64,000 nucleotides of DNA from Epiperipatus broadwayi (Eukaryota > Onychophora > Udeonychophora > Euonychophora > Peripatidae). A model generated the notes under the pieces. That model ran no database searches and was not told the DNA's origin. It saw only the letters and a list, made by a program, of their open reading frames with translations. This document shows positions 51,415 through 62,878 of this stretch, in pieces (position 1 is the stretch's first letter; each line of letters opens with the position of its first letter). The stretch is from the NCBI GenBank assembly GCA_028023455.1, contig JAQFVV010000958.1, positions 1-64,000 of the forward strand, written 5' to 3'. The translations under genes and the position numbers were made by a program.

Positions 51415-51550
51415 TCACAGTTTGCTGGCTGGCTGCATGATGTCGTCAAGTCCTACGGGAGCACCCATTATGTCCTCTTGTGTAGGACGACGGGTTAATT
51501 TCAACCCTGAAGAATCCGGAAATTTCACGGCAGAATGGGTCATCATGTCT
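51415..51550 (-). CDS. possible terminal coding exon, unknown protein
   Basis: On the minus strand a TTTTAG acceptor precedes 45 in-frame codons ending in TGA: DMMTHSAVKFPDSSGLKL, then TRRPTQEDIMGAPVGLDDIM and a QPASKL end. I do not recognise the protein. The stretch stands out by much higher GC and several CpGs against AT-rich surroundings, and its residue mix is balanced rather than AT-driven. The acceptor would be phase 2, so it does not fit the phase 1 exons of the EGF-module gene and would belong to another gene or transcript. No upstream exon found. It could also be a fragment of an unrecognised repeat. Confidence 0.35.
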
Positions 51551-53124
51551 CTAAAACGTAACACATGTATAATGTATAAACGATTATGATAAGATTTAAA
51601 TAGATTTCTAACTCAGCCCTACATTATCAACATTTACTAAAGAATGTTGGCGACTCTCAAAGAAATGTAATTTGATGGAATTATTCATTAAGATTTAATA
51701 AATACAAAACATATCTAAACTGGGAATGATTACAACTAATATGCCAGCCATTTGCGAAGTAGTAGATCCTGCATTACAATAAATGATGCATTGAATGCGT
51801 GTCGATTTATATGAAAGTTAAGTTATTTATGAAAGTAAATATTAATGAAAATTTGACACGCATTCACTGTTTCAAGTGATCATAGATTTAAACTTTGAAA
51901 ATAGAGACAATTATGAGCATGCAATAATTAAATAATAAATATAGATAAAATGTAGATTTTAGAAATATGCACCCAAGAAAGATAGAATGAGGTAAGCTAG
52001 ATTATTAGAGAAATTTACACATTAAGTTAATTATTCAGTTTTAGTTATACATATGGTAGTTTTTACATTTTATAATTTAGATAAGTAGTATGAAGAAGAG
52101 CTATAGCATATTATTAGAGTACTCTAGAGTTTGAACGCAGACAGGTACCTGTTTTATAAGAAGTTTTCTGATTCCATTTGTTTAGTAGCAAAAGGTTCGT
52201 GATTAGCAGTTCTTTCTTGTATTTAGGCGTTTCATTTATTTTAACAGCAGCAGCAGCTTTCTCATTTATTTCAGGCAGCAGATCTTCATGGTAAATTTAT
52301 GATGGGCAATGGAAAGTTTGGCATCCGATAGGCCATCTCCCGATGGAGAATAATCTAGGTGCTTTTACTCGGTCATACCTTGGCAGGAACAATTTATTTT
52401 TATATTTTGGAGACTCTCAGTGATCGAGAGCAAAGCTAAAGTTTAAGTGAATGTCTCCAGCAAGTCTAATATGGCCTCTTTTCTTATCTTGATCTTTCAC
52501 ATTTTTGTTAAGGTATTTTTAGGTTGTACTTAATCTGCCCTGAGGATAATCAATGCATTTTGTTGGTTTTAATTATAAAGAAAGCTGCTGTTCTATTGTT
52601 TACATTTTACATTTACTAATTACATTTTGGGGAATTTTTCTTTAATTAATGTATTATCTATCACTGACCGATCCTTTTAAATTTCAAAGACAAAAAGGGA
52701 ACACAAGATTATTTTAACTTTTATTTAAATATTACATCAGATTTTTTTAGAATTATTATTAAACGAAATTTAAACAAAGCAATAAATACGAACTTTATAA
52801 TCCAAAATAAATGATTAAAATTATACAAAATTATATAACTAAAAGAAATCTAAATTATATTATTTTATCCCTATTTATTGCCTTTAATTTGATCGAAATG
52901 TGTGCGTGTTTATGCTGAATTCTACATATATTTATACATTTTTAATATTGCTACACACACAATTCGATACCAAAAAGTTTAAGTTTGGGCGAGATAGACC
53001 AGTCAGTGAGAGACGACAGAAAAAAGTGAAACTTAAGATTCGAATACAAATCTTACTGTTTCAATATTGTAGTTATGTTTTAAGACCACAAGTATAATTA
53101 AAGCTTCATATGATCACATTTTAG
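51551..53124. other. AT-rich DNA with one GC-richer patch
   Basis: No supported gene. The patch at 52240-52480 (CAGCAGCAGCAG, then CCGATAGGCCATCTCCCGAT) is less AT-rich and can fold locally, for example CCATCTCCCGATGG. I cannot assign it to a known RNA. Confidence 0.4.
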
Positions 53125-53213
53125 GTACAAACCTTCTTGCACTTATTGGTTGTTTTGGTTTGCACTGATTAGCACTACTGTATAAAGAGTTTTGCCTCAG
53201 TTTTAAATATAAT
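53125..53213 (+). repeat. fragment of the 30287 inverted-repeat element
   Basis: GTTTGCACTGATTAGCACTA and GAGTTTTGCCTCAGTTTTAAAT match the outer part of the right arm at 30730-30778 in order and orientation. No hammerhead is retained. Confidence 0.55.
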
Positions 53214-53833
53214 TTGAAATTATACAAATTAAGCAATGTGAAAATGATTTTAAAAAAATTCCTAAGTATCAGCATCAGAATTTTAAAACTCACTATTTTT
53301 TTCTGTACTCTTGTTCTTTAAAAGTCCCTGTCAATACTTTTATTTATTGTAGGTTTGTAAATCATGTAAGATTGATTTGTTCAGTTTTAAAACATTTAAA
53401 CAGTTAATATTTATAAAAGGAAAAATATTTTAAACTGTACAAGTTTTACTTACAATGTGGAATTGGCAAAAATCATTTATAGATTATCTATTTTCTTTAT
53501 GATACTTTCTTTATTATTAAGTTTTCACTATATGGTAGTATTTTTCAGTTCAATTTTTAAAAGATGTGAAATAATATGTCAGACCATCTATTTAAAAACA
53601 CTTTTCATGAACTTAAATTAAGTATTGACTTAACAACTTCAGTAAATAAATAACATTAGCTTCTATATTCTATTTCTTTGATTAATTAATTAAAGTTTTA
53701 AATTAATGCAAGACAAAAAAGAGGGTTTCTATTTCAAATTATATTCGTGGTTTATATTTTGCAAATTAAAAAGTGGTAACAACTCATAAAAATCAAAGTG
53801 TGCATTTTCTTGAAGTTCTTTTATATATATATG

Positions 53834-54319
53834 AAAAACAAAAACAAGTTTTAATCATGTTAAAACCTGCTGACGCTTGTATTTATGATCAATAGATGGC
53901 ATTTTTACCAAAAACACGATCAAGCGTTTGTTTACATAAACGATCAAAGAGTCAGAATTAACTATCTCTTTCGTTTTAGCCCACTTTCAGATCAGCTGAT
54001 TTCAAGCTATTTGCTATCATCAGTGAAAGACAGAGTCAAGAAACTAGATCTAAAAACTGACTGCAAGTGTTTATGCACAGAGTTTCTATGAGTTTGCAAG
54101 CATGAAATTTTTCAGACCGATAAAGTCTTCAAATTCAGCCAAACAAGCTAGATAGCTATATGGGTCTGATCTCAGTTCAGCTTCACCACATAGTCAAAGC
54201 CTCTGCAATCTATATCATTGCGGAAACCTTTAAAGGTAGATTTATAAAAAACAAAAACAAGTTTTAATCACGTTAAAACCTGCTGACGCTTGTATTTATG
54301 ATCAATAGATGGCGTTTTT
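53834..54319 (+). repeat. 73 bp direct repeat flanking a 340 bp spacer
   Basis: AAAAACAAAAACAAGTTTTA onward through CCTGCTGACGCTTG and GATCAATAGATGGC occurs at 53834-53906 and again at 54247-54319 with two or three differences. The second copy directly abuts the 3' end of the RTE element. This may be the terminal repeats of a small element or a local duplication. Confidence 0.7.
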
Positions 54320-54330
54320 TATATATATCA

Positions 54331-56196
54331 TCAACCATTATCAATCCACTGCAGGATGAAGGTCTCTCCAAGTTTAATCCATCTCCAATCTTTATCTTCT
54401 CTTCCCCACAACATCCCTGCACATTTTTTTATTTCATCCATCCATCTCACATGTGGTCTCTTTCTGGGTCTTTTACAATCTCTTGGAATCCAGTTTAAAA
54501 TTTCAATTGTCCATCTATTATCATCTCTTCTAGCAATATGTCCAGCCCAACTCCATTTCAATCTTTTAATTTTTTCAATAAGGTCAGTAACACCTGTTTG
54601 TTGCCTTACCCATACATTGCATTTTCGATCTCTTCTTGTTACTCCCAACATACATCTCTTCATACTCCTTTGAGTGGTCTGAAGTCTCTGTATTTCTCTT
54701 CTATTAAGTGTCCAAGTCTCAGATCCATAAGTAAGAACTGGTGAAACACATTTGTTAAAAACCATCCTTTTCAAACACATAGGCATATTTCCTTTTAGTA
54801 TCAAGTTATTTCTACCAAAAGCACTCCAACCAAGTTTAATTCTATGATTAATTTCCTCCATTATGTTTCCATCTGTATTAATAATCTGACCAAGGTATTT
54901 GTAACTGTTAACTTCTTCTAATTCTTCATAATCAATCTTTATTTTCATATTTTGAGCAAATCGATTAAACATTACTTTAGTCTTTTTAACATTTATCTTT
55001 AGTCCTACTTTTCTACTTTCATCTGCTAACTCCTGCAACATTTCCTGCAGCTCTGAAGCATTATTTGCAAAAACAACTACATCATCTGAGAAATCTAAAT
55101 GACTTAAATACTCTCCATTTACTTTCACTCCTTTCGTTTCCCATTTTAATCCACAAAATACTTCTTGCAGCACTGCTGTAAAACGTTTTGGAGATATGGA
55201 GTCACCTTGTCTTACACCTTTCTCAATGTTGATTTTTCCAGTATCATTATGTAATCTAATTGTTGCTGTTGCATTTTTATAAATACTCTTTAAAATATGA
55301 CAATATCCTGGATCTATACCTTGATGATCCAATGCTTTAATCACTGAAGAAATGTGTATAGAATCGAATGACTTTTCATAATCTAAAAATCCAAAACATA
55401 ATGACAACTCATATTCATTTGTTCTTTCTATGACTTCTCTCAATACCTGGATATGATCTATTGTACTAAAACCACTTTTAAATCCAGCTTGTTCTCTTGG
55501 TTGGTGGAAATCCAAAGTTCTCTGTAGACGAGTTGTAATTATCTTGGTAAAAATTTTATATAAAACTGATAAAAGGCTGATAGGTCCGTAATTTCTAATA
55601 TCTTCTTTATCACCTTTTTTAAATATTAATATTATTACTGCATTCTTCCAATCTTCTGGTACATATTTATCATTCAGATATTTGGTATATAACTTTGCTA
55701 AAATTGTTTCTATTTCTTCACCTGCTTCTTTTAATATATCAATTATAATTCCATCATTTCCTGGAGCCTTTCCTTTCTTCATACATTTAATTGCATGTCT
55801 CACTTCTTCGTTTAAAATTCTGGGCAATTTGGAAGATGTAATAGATATAGGAGGTACTTGTTCTTTATTACTATATAATTCTTGATAAAAATCTTCTACC
55901 AATTTCATGATGTCATCTCTCTTTTTAGTAATAATTCCATCTTTTTTTCTTATTGCAGATATAAATTTCCTACCAATACCAAAATGTTGTTTAACATTCT
56001 TCAGACTTTTATTTTCTTTTACAGATTTCCTTGCTATTTCACAGTTATATTTTCTTATATCATTTTCAACTCTTTTCTGTACCATTTTACAAAATTCGAG
56101 ATATTCAATTCTTTTTAATACATCATTTTTGTATATCTTCATATTCCTTCTTTTCTTCATAAATTCTCTAGTCTCAGTAGAAATTTTATTAGTCAA
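54331..56196 (-). pseudogene. RTE-type reverse transcriptase domain and C-terminal region
   Basis: A 621-residue open stretch. Landmarks: KKGKAPGNDGI (140-150), VPEDWKNAVIILIFKKGDK (179-197), NYGPISLLSVLYKIFTKI (202-219), motif A LDYEKSFDS (271-279), motif B GVRQGDSISPKRF (327-339), motif C LDFSDDVVVFA (367-377), then LKINVKKTKVM and the RTE C-terminal part with RLQTTQRSMKRCMLGV, KRLKWSWAGHIARR and a final WIKLGETFILQW. Both motif C aspartates and the motif A aspartate are present; motif C has Ser where Ala is usual. RT and target-primed reverse transcription would be its role in an intact element. The Met used as the start is internal: coding similarity extends upstream in another frame (56200-56395), so the gene is split rather than starting here. 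Confidence 0.92.
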
Positions 56197-56396
56197 TTTC
56201 TGCTTTTTCCACCAGCTATCTTTGTTGCAGTTTTTAAAAGTGCATCCGTTATTTTCACATTAATTTCATTCAAATCTGAATCATGTTCAAAATCTCCTAA
56301 CACTTGAAACCTATTTGTAAGTTCTAATTTAAATTCATTAGAATGTTTCTGAAAATTAGGAATATCAACTGTAAATATTGTTTTTCTTAATAATTT

Positions 56397-57065
56397 TTAT
56401 CTCTCTAGTTTTACTTTAACATGTAACTTACATCTAACTAATCGATGATCACTTCCTGTGTTAAATTTATTAAGAACATTACAATCTTGAAATATGTATT
56501 TTCTGTTAGTCAAAATATAATTCAATTCTTCTGTACCTTCATTTGGATGCTTCCATGTCCATTTCCTTTTAACATTTTTCTCAAAAAATGAATTCATAAT
56601 ATAAAGTTTTTCTTTTTCTGCAAACTCCACAAGTCTATGTCCTCTCTCATTTCTATTGCCATAACCAACATTACCTACAGCAATTTCATCTTTCATTTGT
56701 TTACCAATTCTAGCATTAAAGTCTCCCATAACAATTTTAAAATGTTGTTTACTCTGATCAAAAGCCTTTTGTACATCCATATAAAAATCTTCTACTACTT
56801 CATCACTATGAGAACTTGTTGGGGCATAAACCTGAATTATCTGCATTTGGTATCTGCTATTAAGTTGTATAACTAATCTTGCCACTCTATTCGATACACC
56901 ATCAATCTCCACAATATTGTTCTTCCACTTTTTATTTATAATGAATCCTACTCCACTTGTATTTCCAATATGTGTGCCTTTATAATAGAGTATATGTCCA
57001 CTTTTTAAATCAATTGTTTCTTTACCTTTTATTAATAGTTTTAACAAGGCTGTAAACCTTAGCAA
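56397..57065 (-). pseudogene. RTE-type LINE, endonuclease domain (C-terminal part)
   Basis: The EEP nuclease continues here: LKSGHILYYKGTHIGNTSG, GVGFIINKKW, IQVYAPTSSHSDE, VMGDFNARIG (catalytic Asp and Asn), KRKWTWKHPNEGTEELNYIL and TGSDHRLVRCKL (the SDH signature). It cuts target DNA to prime reverse transcription in active elements. The first 14 or so codons derive from the inserted palindrome, not the LINE. A frameshift after KLER moves the reading to the next frame, where KTIFTVDIPNFQKH follows. Confidence 0.9.
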
Positions 57066-57271
57066 TGAGCGTCTGAAAAAATCGTCACTAGGGACCTCTG
57101 TAGGTCTTTAAAACACATGCTTACGCTATGAAGAAAAAGCGTAAGCATGTGTTTTAAAGACCTACAGAGGTCCCTAGTGACGATTTTTTCAGACGCTCAT
57201 TGCTAAGGTTTACAGCCTTGTTAAAACTATTACTGAAATAATAGTGAGCGTTTAATAAAATTTATAATTTC
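57034..57271. mobile_element. foldback (palindromic) insertion in the LINE
   Basis: Arms 57033-57127 and 57138-57232 are perfect reverse complements (95 bp) around the 10-base centre ATGAAGAAAA. Next come about 40 further bases, and the whole is flanked by the 10 bp direct repeat ACCTTTTATT (57024-57033 and 57272-57281), which I read as the target-site duplication. The insertion is not coding. A 9-10 bp duplication is typical of Mutator-like DNA transposons, so this may be a Mutator-type MITE. A single-arm relative lies at 29541. Confidence 0.85.
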
Positions 57272-57529
57272 ACCTTTTATTCTAACTTCACAAAGTCCAA
57301 TAATGTCCCATTTAATATAAGACAGTTCTTCTAATTCTTGCAATCTTCCTTCACTTGAAAGTGATCTGCAGTTGTAAGTACCTAAATAAAAAGTAGTCAT
57401 CAAATGGCAGCCTGGGTCTGCAATCAGGGGATTCTTAGCACCCTCCGCCTTCATCCACCAACCGCTGCCTTGGTTGGTGACTTTACAGCCTTCTGGGAAT
57501 AAGGGCCACGCTTTATTTTTGTCTGTCAT
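57230..57529 (-). pseudogene. RTE-type LINE, N-terminal endonuclease part
   Basis: Starts at the first Met and reads a Trp/Gly/Lys-rich leader, then LGTYNCRSLSSEGRLQEL (start of the EEP fold, catalytic Asn) and WDIIGLCEVRIKGE (metal-binding Glu). The true frame stops being LINE at IKGE, where the palindromic insertion begins; the remaining residues to the stop are insertion sequence. The duplicated IKG codons on both sides reflect the target-site duplication. Confidence 0.88.
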
Positions 57530-57869
57530 AATTGTATATATGTATTGGAAAAATATTTATCATTTACACAAACATTCATTCTGCCTTATCAGGCACTGAG
57601 AAGAAAGACCATGGTGTTTCTTGATCTTGAACTCAGAGGTAAAAAGCCAATAAACTCACCATGCTGGCTAATGTGTGTTGGTGAGCATCCCATCCATGTT
57701 CGTATACTATATGAATAATCATATAGTAATAACAGCTGCAATGACAAGAACGTATGGAATGGACATTAGAAATTTGCCCTGCTCAGTTCCTTTAAGGCCT
57801 CCAAGAGGAATCAAAGGGTCTCCTTTCAGTTAATAGCAAACTCCTTTCTGCAGCCTTATATATATATAT

Positions 57870-59999
57870 TGTAACGATATATAGATATGTCGTTACATTA
57901 ATTTAAAAGAAAAACAAAGTTCGCAAATAAAAATAAATGTATTAAAAATCTATAAAAAAACTAGACGCTAAAATTAAAATGTTGTTAAATATATATATTC
58001 GCACAGATGCTAAACTTTAAAAATATTTTTTTTTATATATATAAATAAAAAAAGGGTATTTGAACGTATTTTTTTTTTTTTTGATAAAAAAATACAAGAG
58101 TTAAATATTAAAATATTTAATATAAGTTAAAATAAAAACAGGTATTAATTAATTCCTGTAATCTATAAATGGAAATGATTGTTTATTATTTGAAAAACAA
58201 GCTAGCCCTCAAGGCTCTTATGTAATTAAAGGGTCAGATGGAAATTAGATAAGAGAAATTAGCTGGACCAATGGAAGCACCAAGCCTTGGCTCGGACCCT
58301 AACGAAAGTGATGGATTGGTGACGTTTTGTTGTTTGAATCCGTGTGGATAATATAAAAAGGAGAAATATTGAGTATTGGGCAGTTCCAGCTGTTTGTTTT
58401 GAGAGTGGTGATAGAGACGCAATATCACACACTCTCTCTCTATTTTAAAAAATGAACTGATTGTGATACCGAAAGGAACCAGCTAATGCTACCTCCGGAA
58501 CATCTGACCGGGTTTCAAACAAGGACTCCGTGGAAAAACAAGAACCTGGACTCTTCTTCCGTAAGCTGTTAACAATGAACTTAAAAATTTTTTTAAATAA
58601 TTAAGAACTTTCGTGAAAGCAATTTAAATGTTAAAATGGAGTTTCTATTTGACCTTTAAGTTTAAAATCAATTGATGTTTAATTTTATATGTTTGTTATT
58701 GATAAAAAAATCATTTCCATTTATTTTAATTGTATAAATTATTTATTGTTTAAATTTTAAATGTATGAAATTTAAGTTGTTTATAGACGCTTGCATGGAT
58801 TCGTTTGCGGTTAATTATATTTTGGTTTTCATATTTGATCAAAATATATAGACATTCGATAAATAATGATACCTTACGGTGAGTATCTAAAATGTATTTA
58901 TTCGGATGTCTTTTAAGTTATTGGTGACAACGCAAGTATCTTATGGTGAATACTATTGGGTTACTTATAAGTTTCCCTCTGCGATTGTCGGTATCAATAA
59001 TTTTGTATTTTGATCGTTTATGTTTATTTTGAAATGTTTTTGACCGTGGAATCTATGTAATCGATCTATACCCAACATTTTTAAACAAATCTGTGCGAAC
59101 GTATATAAATGTTAAAATTAAGTCGGGCGCGAATGGCTATATAGTTTTGTAAAGTTGTATTAAGGGAGGGTAATCTTAGGTTATTCATTTCGTAGTTGAA
59201 TTGGTTCAATGGATTGGATATATTTGTGTAATTAGTAGATGTAGTATGAGATCCGCTACGGGCAGGATTATAGATATACGCCACACACCCTCTGTTTGCC
59301 TATGGATGGGTTTGTAAGTCGGCAGAAGACCGCAGTCCATTCCTATGGAGTTTTTAGTTTATTGATCTACTTGCCCACAGATGTCACATTCCTGTTGGTG
59401 GAGAGTCAATGTCTTCTCTATTTCTACTTATTGTTCAGATGTACATTCCTGACAATATAGTATTTTGTGTTGTCGTATCATGCTACATTGAATACATGAA
59501 TGTATCAGATGGATTGGCGCCAGTTGATTGCGAAATTTGTTGCCTAAGGTTAAATCAGGGAAGAATATTTTCCTTTCAAATGCAGACCTATGTAGTCCAT
59601 TCATACTCGACCCTCTAAATAAAATATTAAACATTATAGCAAGCTATTTTAAATGTAAAATTAAAAATTAAGATAAAAATCTAAATGTTAAACTTATTCC
59701 TCGAATTTAGAATGATTTTATATGTGCGTAAATAAATATTTTTCTGTGTTAATTTCTGGCAGTGGCTTTTATTATTTTATTCTTTTATATTTAAGATATA
59801 AAATTTATAGATTTTTATCTCGGCGTCTCCGCTGAGCTAGTGACAATGGGCTAACGATCTAAATATGTAAATAAAGTGGAATCCTAACAGCGCGTATCTG
59901 CCTACTTTATAAATTTTTCTAGGCTCAAATGCCTAGATGGCGCCCTTTGGTAGTGCGGTGCGGTGCGATGCGATCTCCCACTTCGTTTGGATCGTTATA
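57870..59999 (+). repeat. 5' LTR
   Basis: The 5' tip is an inverted repeat (TGTAACGA against TCGTTACA, 57870-57897). The end ATCGTTATA at 59991-59999 lies two bases before the PBS. The GC-richer end (GGCGCCCTTTGGTAGTGCGG) is absent from the older copy at 15554. Confidence 0.92.
58265..58361 (+). promoter_or_regulatory. LTR promoter: CCAAT and TATA boxes
   Basis: GACCAATGG at about 58265 and ATAATATAAAAAGG at 58349-58361, conserved in the 3' LTR (about 61067) and in the old copy at 15987. Transcription would start near 58385. Confidence 0.55.
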
Positions 60000-60001
60000 A
60001 T

Positions 60002-60019
60002 TGGCGCCCAACGTGGGGC
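60002..60019 (+). promoter_or_regulatory. primer-binding site
   Basis: TGGCGCCCAACGTGGGGC directly follows the 5' LTR with a two-base spacer. TGGCGCC is the usual start of a PBS complementary to a tRNA 3' end; the tRNA species cannot be fixed from this alone. Confidence 0.85.
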
Positions 60020-60588
60020 CTTACCTCAGAGATTGACCCTGAGAAGGGGAATTGATGCTGAAATTTCCTATCTTGAATAAACACGAGTGCCCTGAGAATG
60101 TTAAAAATAAATGAAGCCCGTAATATTTTTTCTGAAATCAGAATATATTGTTTGTATTATATAAAGTTATGAATTTTGTGTAAAAAGTGCTGCCAGTAAG
60201 AAAAATTGCGCATATGTAAAGAGAAATACGAGGAATAAAAAGTAATAAATAAAACGTAATAATAAATCTAAATCATAGATTTTTTTTAAAAAGTCTTGTT
60301 AAACTAAAATCTAATAGTTCAACTTGCCTAAGAAATGGTAAAAGATAGGAGAAATGAAACTTGGAAGGGAGGGGGCAGAAATTTAGCTGGTAATAAGGAA
60401 TCAACAGTCAACATTTTTTTTATCATTATATTTGTATGTAATTACTGTTTTGTCTTTTAAAAAAAAAGTTTTGTCCTTTTAAAATTTTCATATATACTGT
60501 AATCAATTTGTGTAACGTAATTAATTACTAACACTAAGTAAAGTTTTTTTTTTTTAATGTTTTTGTTTTTTGAGGAAGTTTACTGATA
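60020..60588 (+). other. gene-less interior of the LTR element
   Basis: A 569-base leader-like region with no long frame. A purine-rich stretch (GGAAGGGAGGGGGCAGAAA, about 60361) lies 200 bases from the 3' LTR, whereas only a weak GAGGAAG precedes the LTR itself, so the polypurine tract is atypical. Confidence 0.6.
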
Positions 60589-62708
60589 TGTAACGATATA
60601 TAGATATGTCGTTACATTAATTTAAAAGAAAAACAAAGTTCGCAAATAAAAATAAATGTATTAAAAATCTATAAAAAAACTAGACGCTAAAATTAAAATG
60701 TTGTTAAATATATATATTCGCACAGATGCTAAACTTTAAAAATATTTTTTTTTTATATATAAATAAAAAAAGGGTATTTGAACGTATTTTTTTTTTTTTG
60801 ATAAAAAAATACAAGAGTTAAATATTAAAATATTTAATATAAGTTAAAATAAAAACAGGTATTAATTAATTCCTGTAATCTATAAATGGAAATGATTGTT
60901 TATTATTTGAAAAACAAGCTAGCCCTCAAGGCTCTTATGTAATTAAAGGGTCAGATGGAAATTAGATAAGAGAAATTAGCTGGACCAATGGAAGCACCAA
61001 GCCTTGGCTCGGACCCTAACGAAAGTGATGGATTGGTGACGTTTTGTTGTTTGAATCCGTGTGGATAATATAAAAAGGAGAAATATTGAGTATTGGGCAG
61101 TTCCAGCTGTTTGTTTTGAGAGTGGTGATAGAGACGCAATATCACACACTCTCTCTCTATTTTAAAAATGAACTGATTGTGATACCGAAAGGAACCAGCT
61201 AATGCTACCTCCGGAACATCTGACCGGGTTTCAAACAAGGACTCCGTGGAAAAACAAGAACCTGGACTCTTCTTCCGTAAGCTGTTAACAATGAACTTAA
61301 AATTTTTTTAAATAATTAAGAACTTTCGTGAAAGCAATTTAAATGTTAAAATGGAGTTTCTATTTGACCTTTAAGTTTAAAATCAATTGATGTTTAATTT
61401 TATATGTTTGTTATTGATAAAAAAATCATTTCCATTTATTTTAATTGTATAAATTATTTATTGTTTAAATTTTAAATGTATGAAATTTAAGTTGTTTATA
61501 GACGCTTGCATGGATTCGCTTATGTTAATTATATTTTGGTTTTCATATTTGATCAAAATATATAGACATTCGATAAATAATGATACCTTACGGTGAGTAT
61601 CTAAAATGTATTTATTCGGATGTCTTTTAAGTTATTGGTGACAACGCAAGTATCTTATGGTGAATACTATTGGGTTACTTATAAGTTTCCCTCTGCGATT
61701 GTCGGTATCAATAATTTTGTATTTTGATCGTTTATGTTTATTTTGAAATGTTTTTGACCGTGGAATCTATGTAATCGATCTATACCCAACATTTTTAAAC
61801 AAATCTGTGCGAACGTATATAAATGTTAAAATTAAGTCGGGCGCGAATGGCTATATAGTTTTGTAAAGTTGTATTAAGGGAGGGTAATCTTAGGTTATTC
61901 ATTTCGTAGTTGAATTGGTTCAATGGATTGGATATATTTGTGTAATTAGTAGATGTAGTATGAGATCCGCTACGGGCAGGATTATAGATATACGCCACAC
62001 ACCCTCTGTTTGCCTATGGATGGGTTTGTAAGTCGGCAGAAGACCGCAGTCCATTCCTATGGAGTTTTTAGTTTATTGATCTACTTGCCCACAGATGTCA
62101 CATTCCTGTTGGTGGAGAGTCAATGTCTTCTCTATTTCTACTTATTGTTCAGATGTACATTCCTGACAATATAGTATTTTGTGTTGTCGTATCATGCTAC
62201 ATTGAATACATGAATGTATCAGATGGATTGGCGCCAGTTGATTGCGAAATTTGTTGCCTAAGGTTAAATCAGGGAAGAATATTTTCCTTTCAAATGCAGA
62301 CCTATGTAGTCCATTCATACTCGACCCTCTAAATAAAATATTAAACATTATAGCAAGCTATTTTAAATGTAAAATTAAAAATTAAGATAAAAATCTAAAT
62401 GTTAAACTTATTCCTCGAATTTAGAATGATTTTATATGTGCGTAAATAAATATTTTTCTGTGTTAATTTCTGGCAGTGGCTTTTATTTTTTTATTATTTT
62501 ATATTTAAGATATAAAATTTATAGATTTTTATCTCGGCGTCTCCGCTGAGCTAGTGACAATGGGCTAACGATCTAAATATGTAAATAAAGTGGAATCCTA
62601 ACAGCGCATATCTGCCTACTTTATAAATTTTTCTAGGCTCAAATTCCTAGATGGCGCCCTTTGGTAGTGCGGTGCGGTGCGATCTACCACTTCATTTGGA
62701 TCGTTATA
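60589..62708 (+). repeat. 3' LTR
   Basis: Same start and end as the 5' LTR. It differs by homopolymer lengths, by a small patch near 61518 and by a missing short GCGAT repeat near its end (about 62680). Followed by ATATATAT then (GT)n. Confidence 0.92.
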
Positions 62709-62878
62709 ATATATATGTGTGTGTGTATTTCAGATCACATAGCCTTGATCTGATGTTTCAGAGAACAAATGAAAAGATTGAAATAGATGAAACACATCTA
62801 AAATGTAATATAGATTTTTAAATCTATAAACACAAACATATAATTACTTACATAATCTTTTATAAACTGAATACTTAC

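Larger units (their letters stand above)
54320..57869 (-). mobile_element. RTE-type LINE, nearly full length
   Basis: A minus-strand element with an N-terminal apurinic-type endonuclease (EEP) and a reverse transcriptase with the C-terminal region typical of RTE-clade proteins. The coding parts are 57529-57230, 57065-56397 and 56196-54331. They are broken by an inserted palindrome (57034-57271) and two frameshifts near 56397 and 56200. About 300 bases of likely 5' leader lie upstream (57530-57850). The 5' side abuts the LTR element at 57870. Fragments of related copies lie at 38148-38540 and 63733-63790. Confidence 0.9.
57870..62708 (+). mobile_element. non-autonomous LTR element, 2.1 kb LTRs, 589 bp interior
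   Basis: Two near-identical LTRs (57870-59999 and 60589-62708) bracket a 589 bp interior that starts with a strong PBS (60002). No gag or pol is present and no long frame exists, so it must borrow proteins from a partner. LTR ends are TGTAACGAT and ATCGTTATA, i.e. TG...TA rather than TG...CA, in both copies. Both outer flanks are AT dinucleotide runs. LTR differences are mostly homopolymer length, plus the patch near 58800/61518, so the insertion is young. The LTRs make up nearly 90% of the element. Confidence 0.92.

Noticed and set aside
51415-51550. Alternative last exon of the EGF-module gene
   Set aside because: Joining to a phase 1 donor would create a stop at once; only a phase 2 donor keeps the 45-codon frame.
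59409-59634. ORFs of about 69 codons repeated at 62123 and partly at 16954, both strands
   Set aside because: They lie inside the LTRs and recur only because the LTR does. The frame is broken in the diverged copy at 16954, so no coding constraint is visible.
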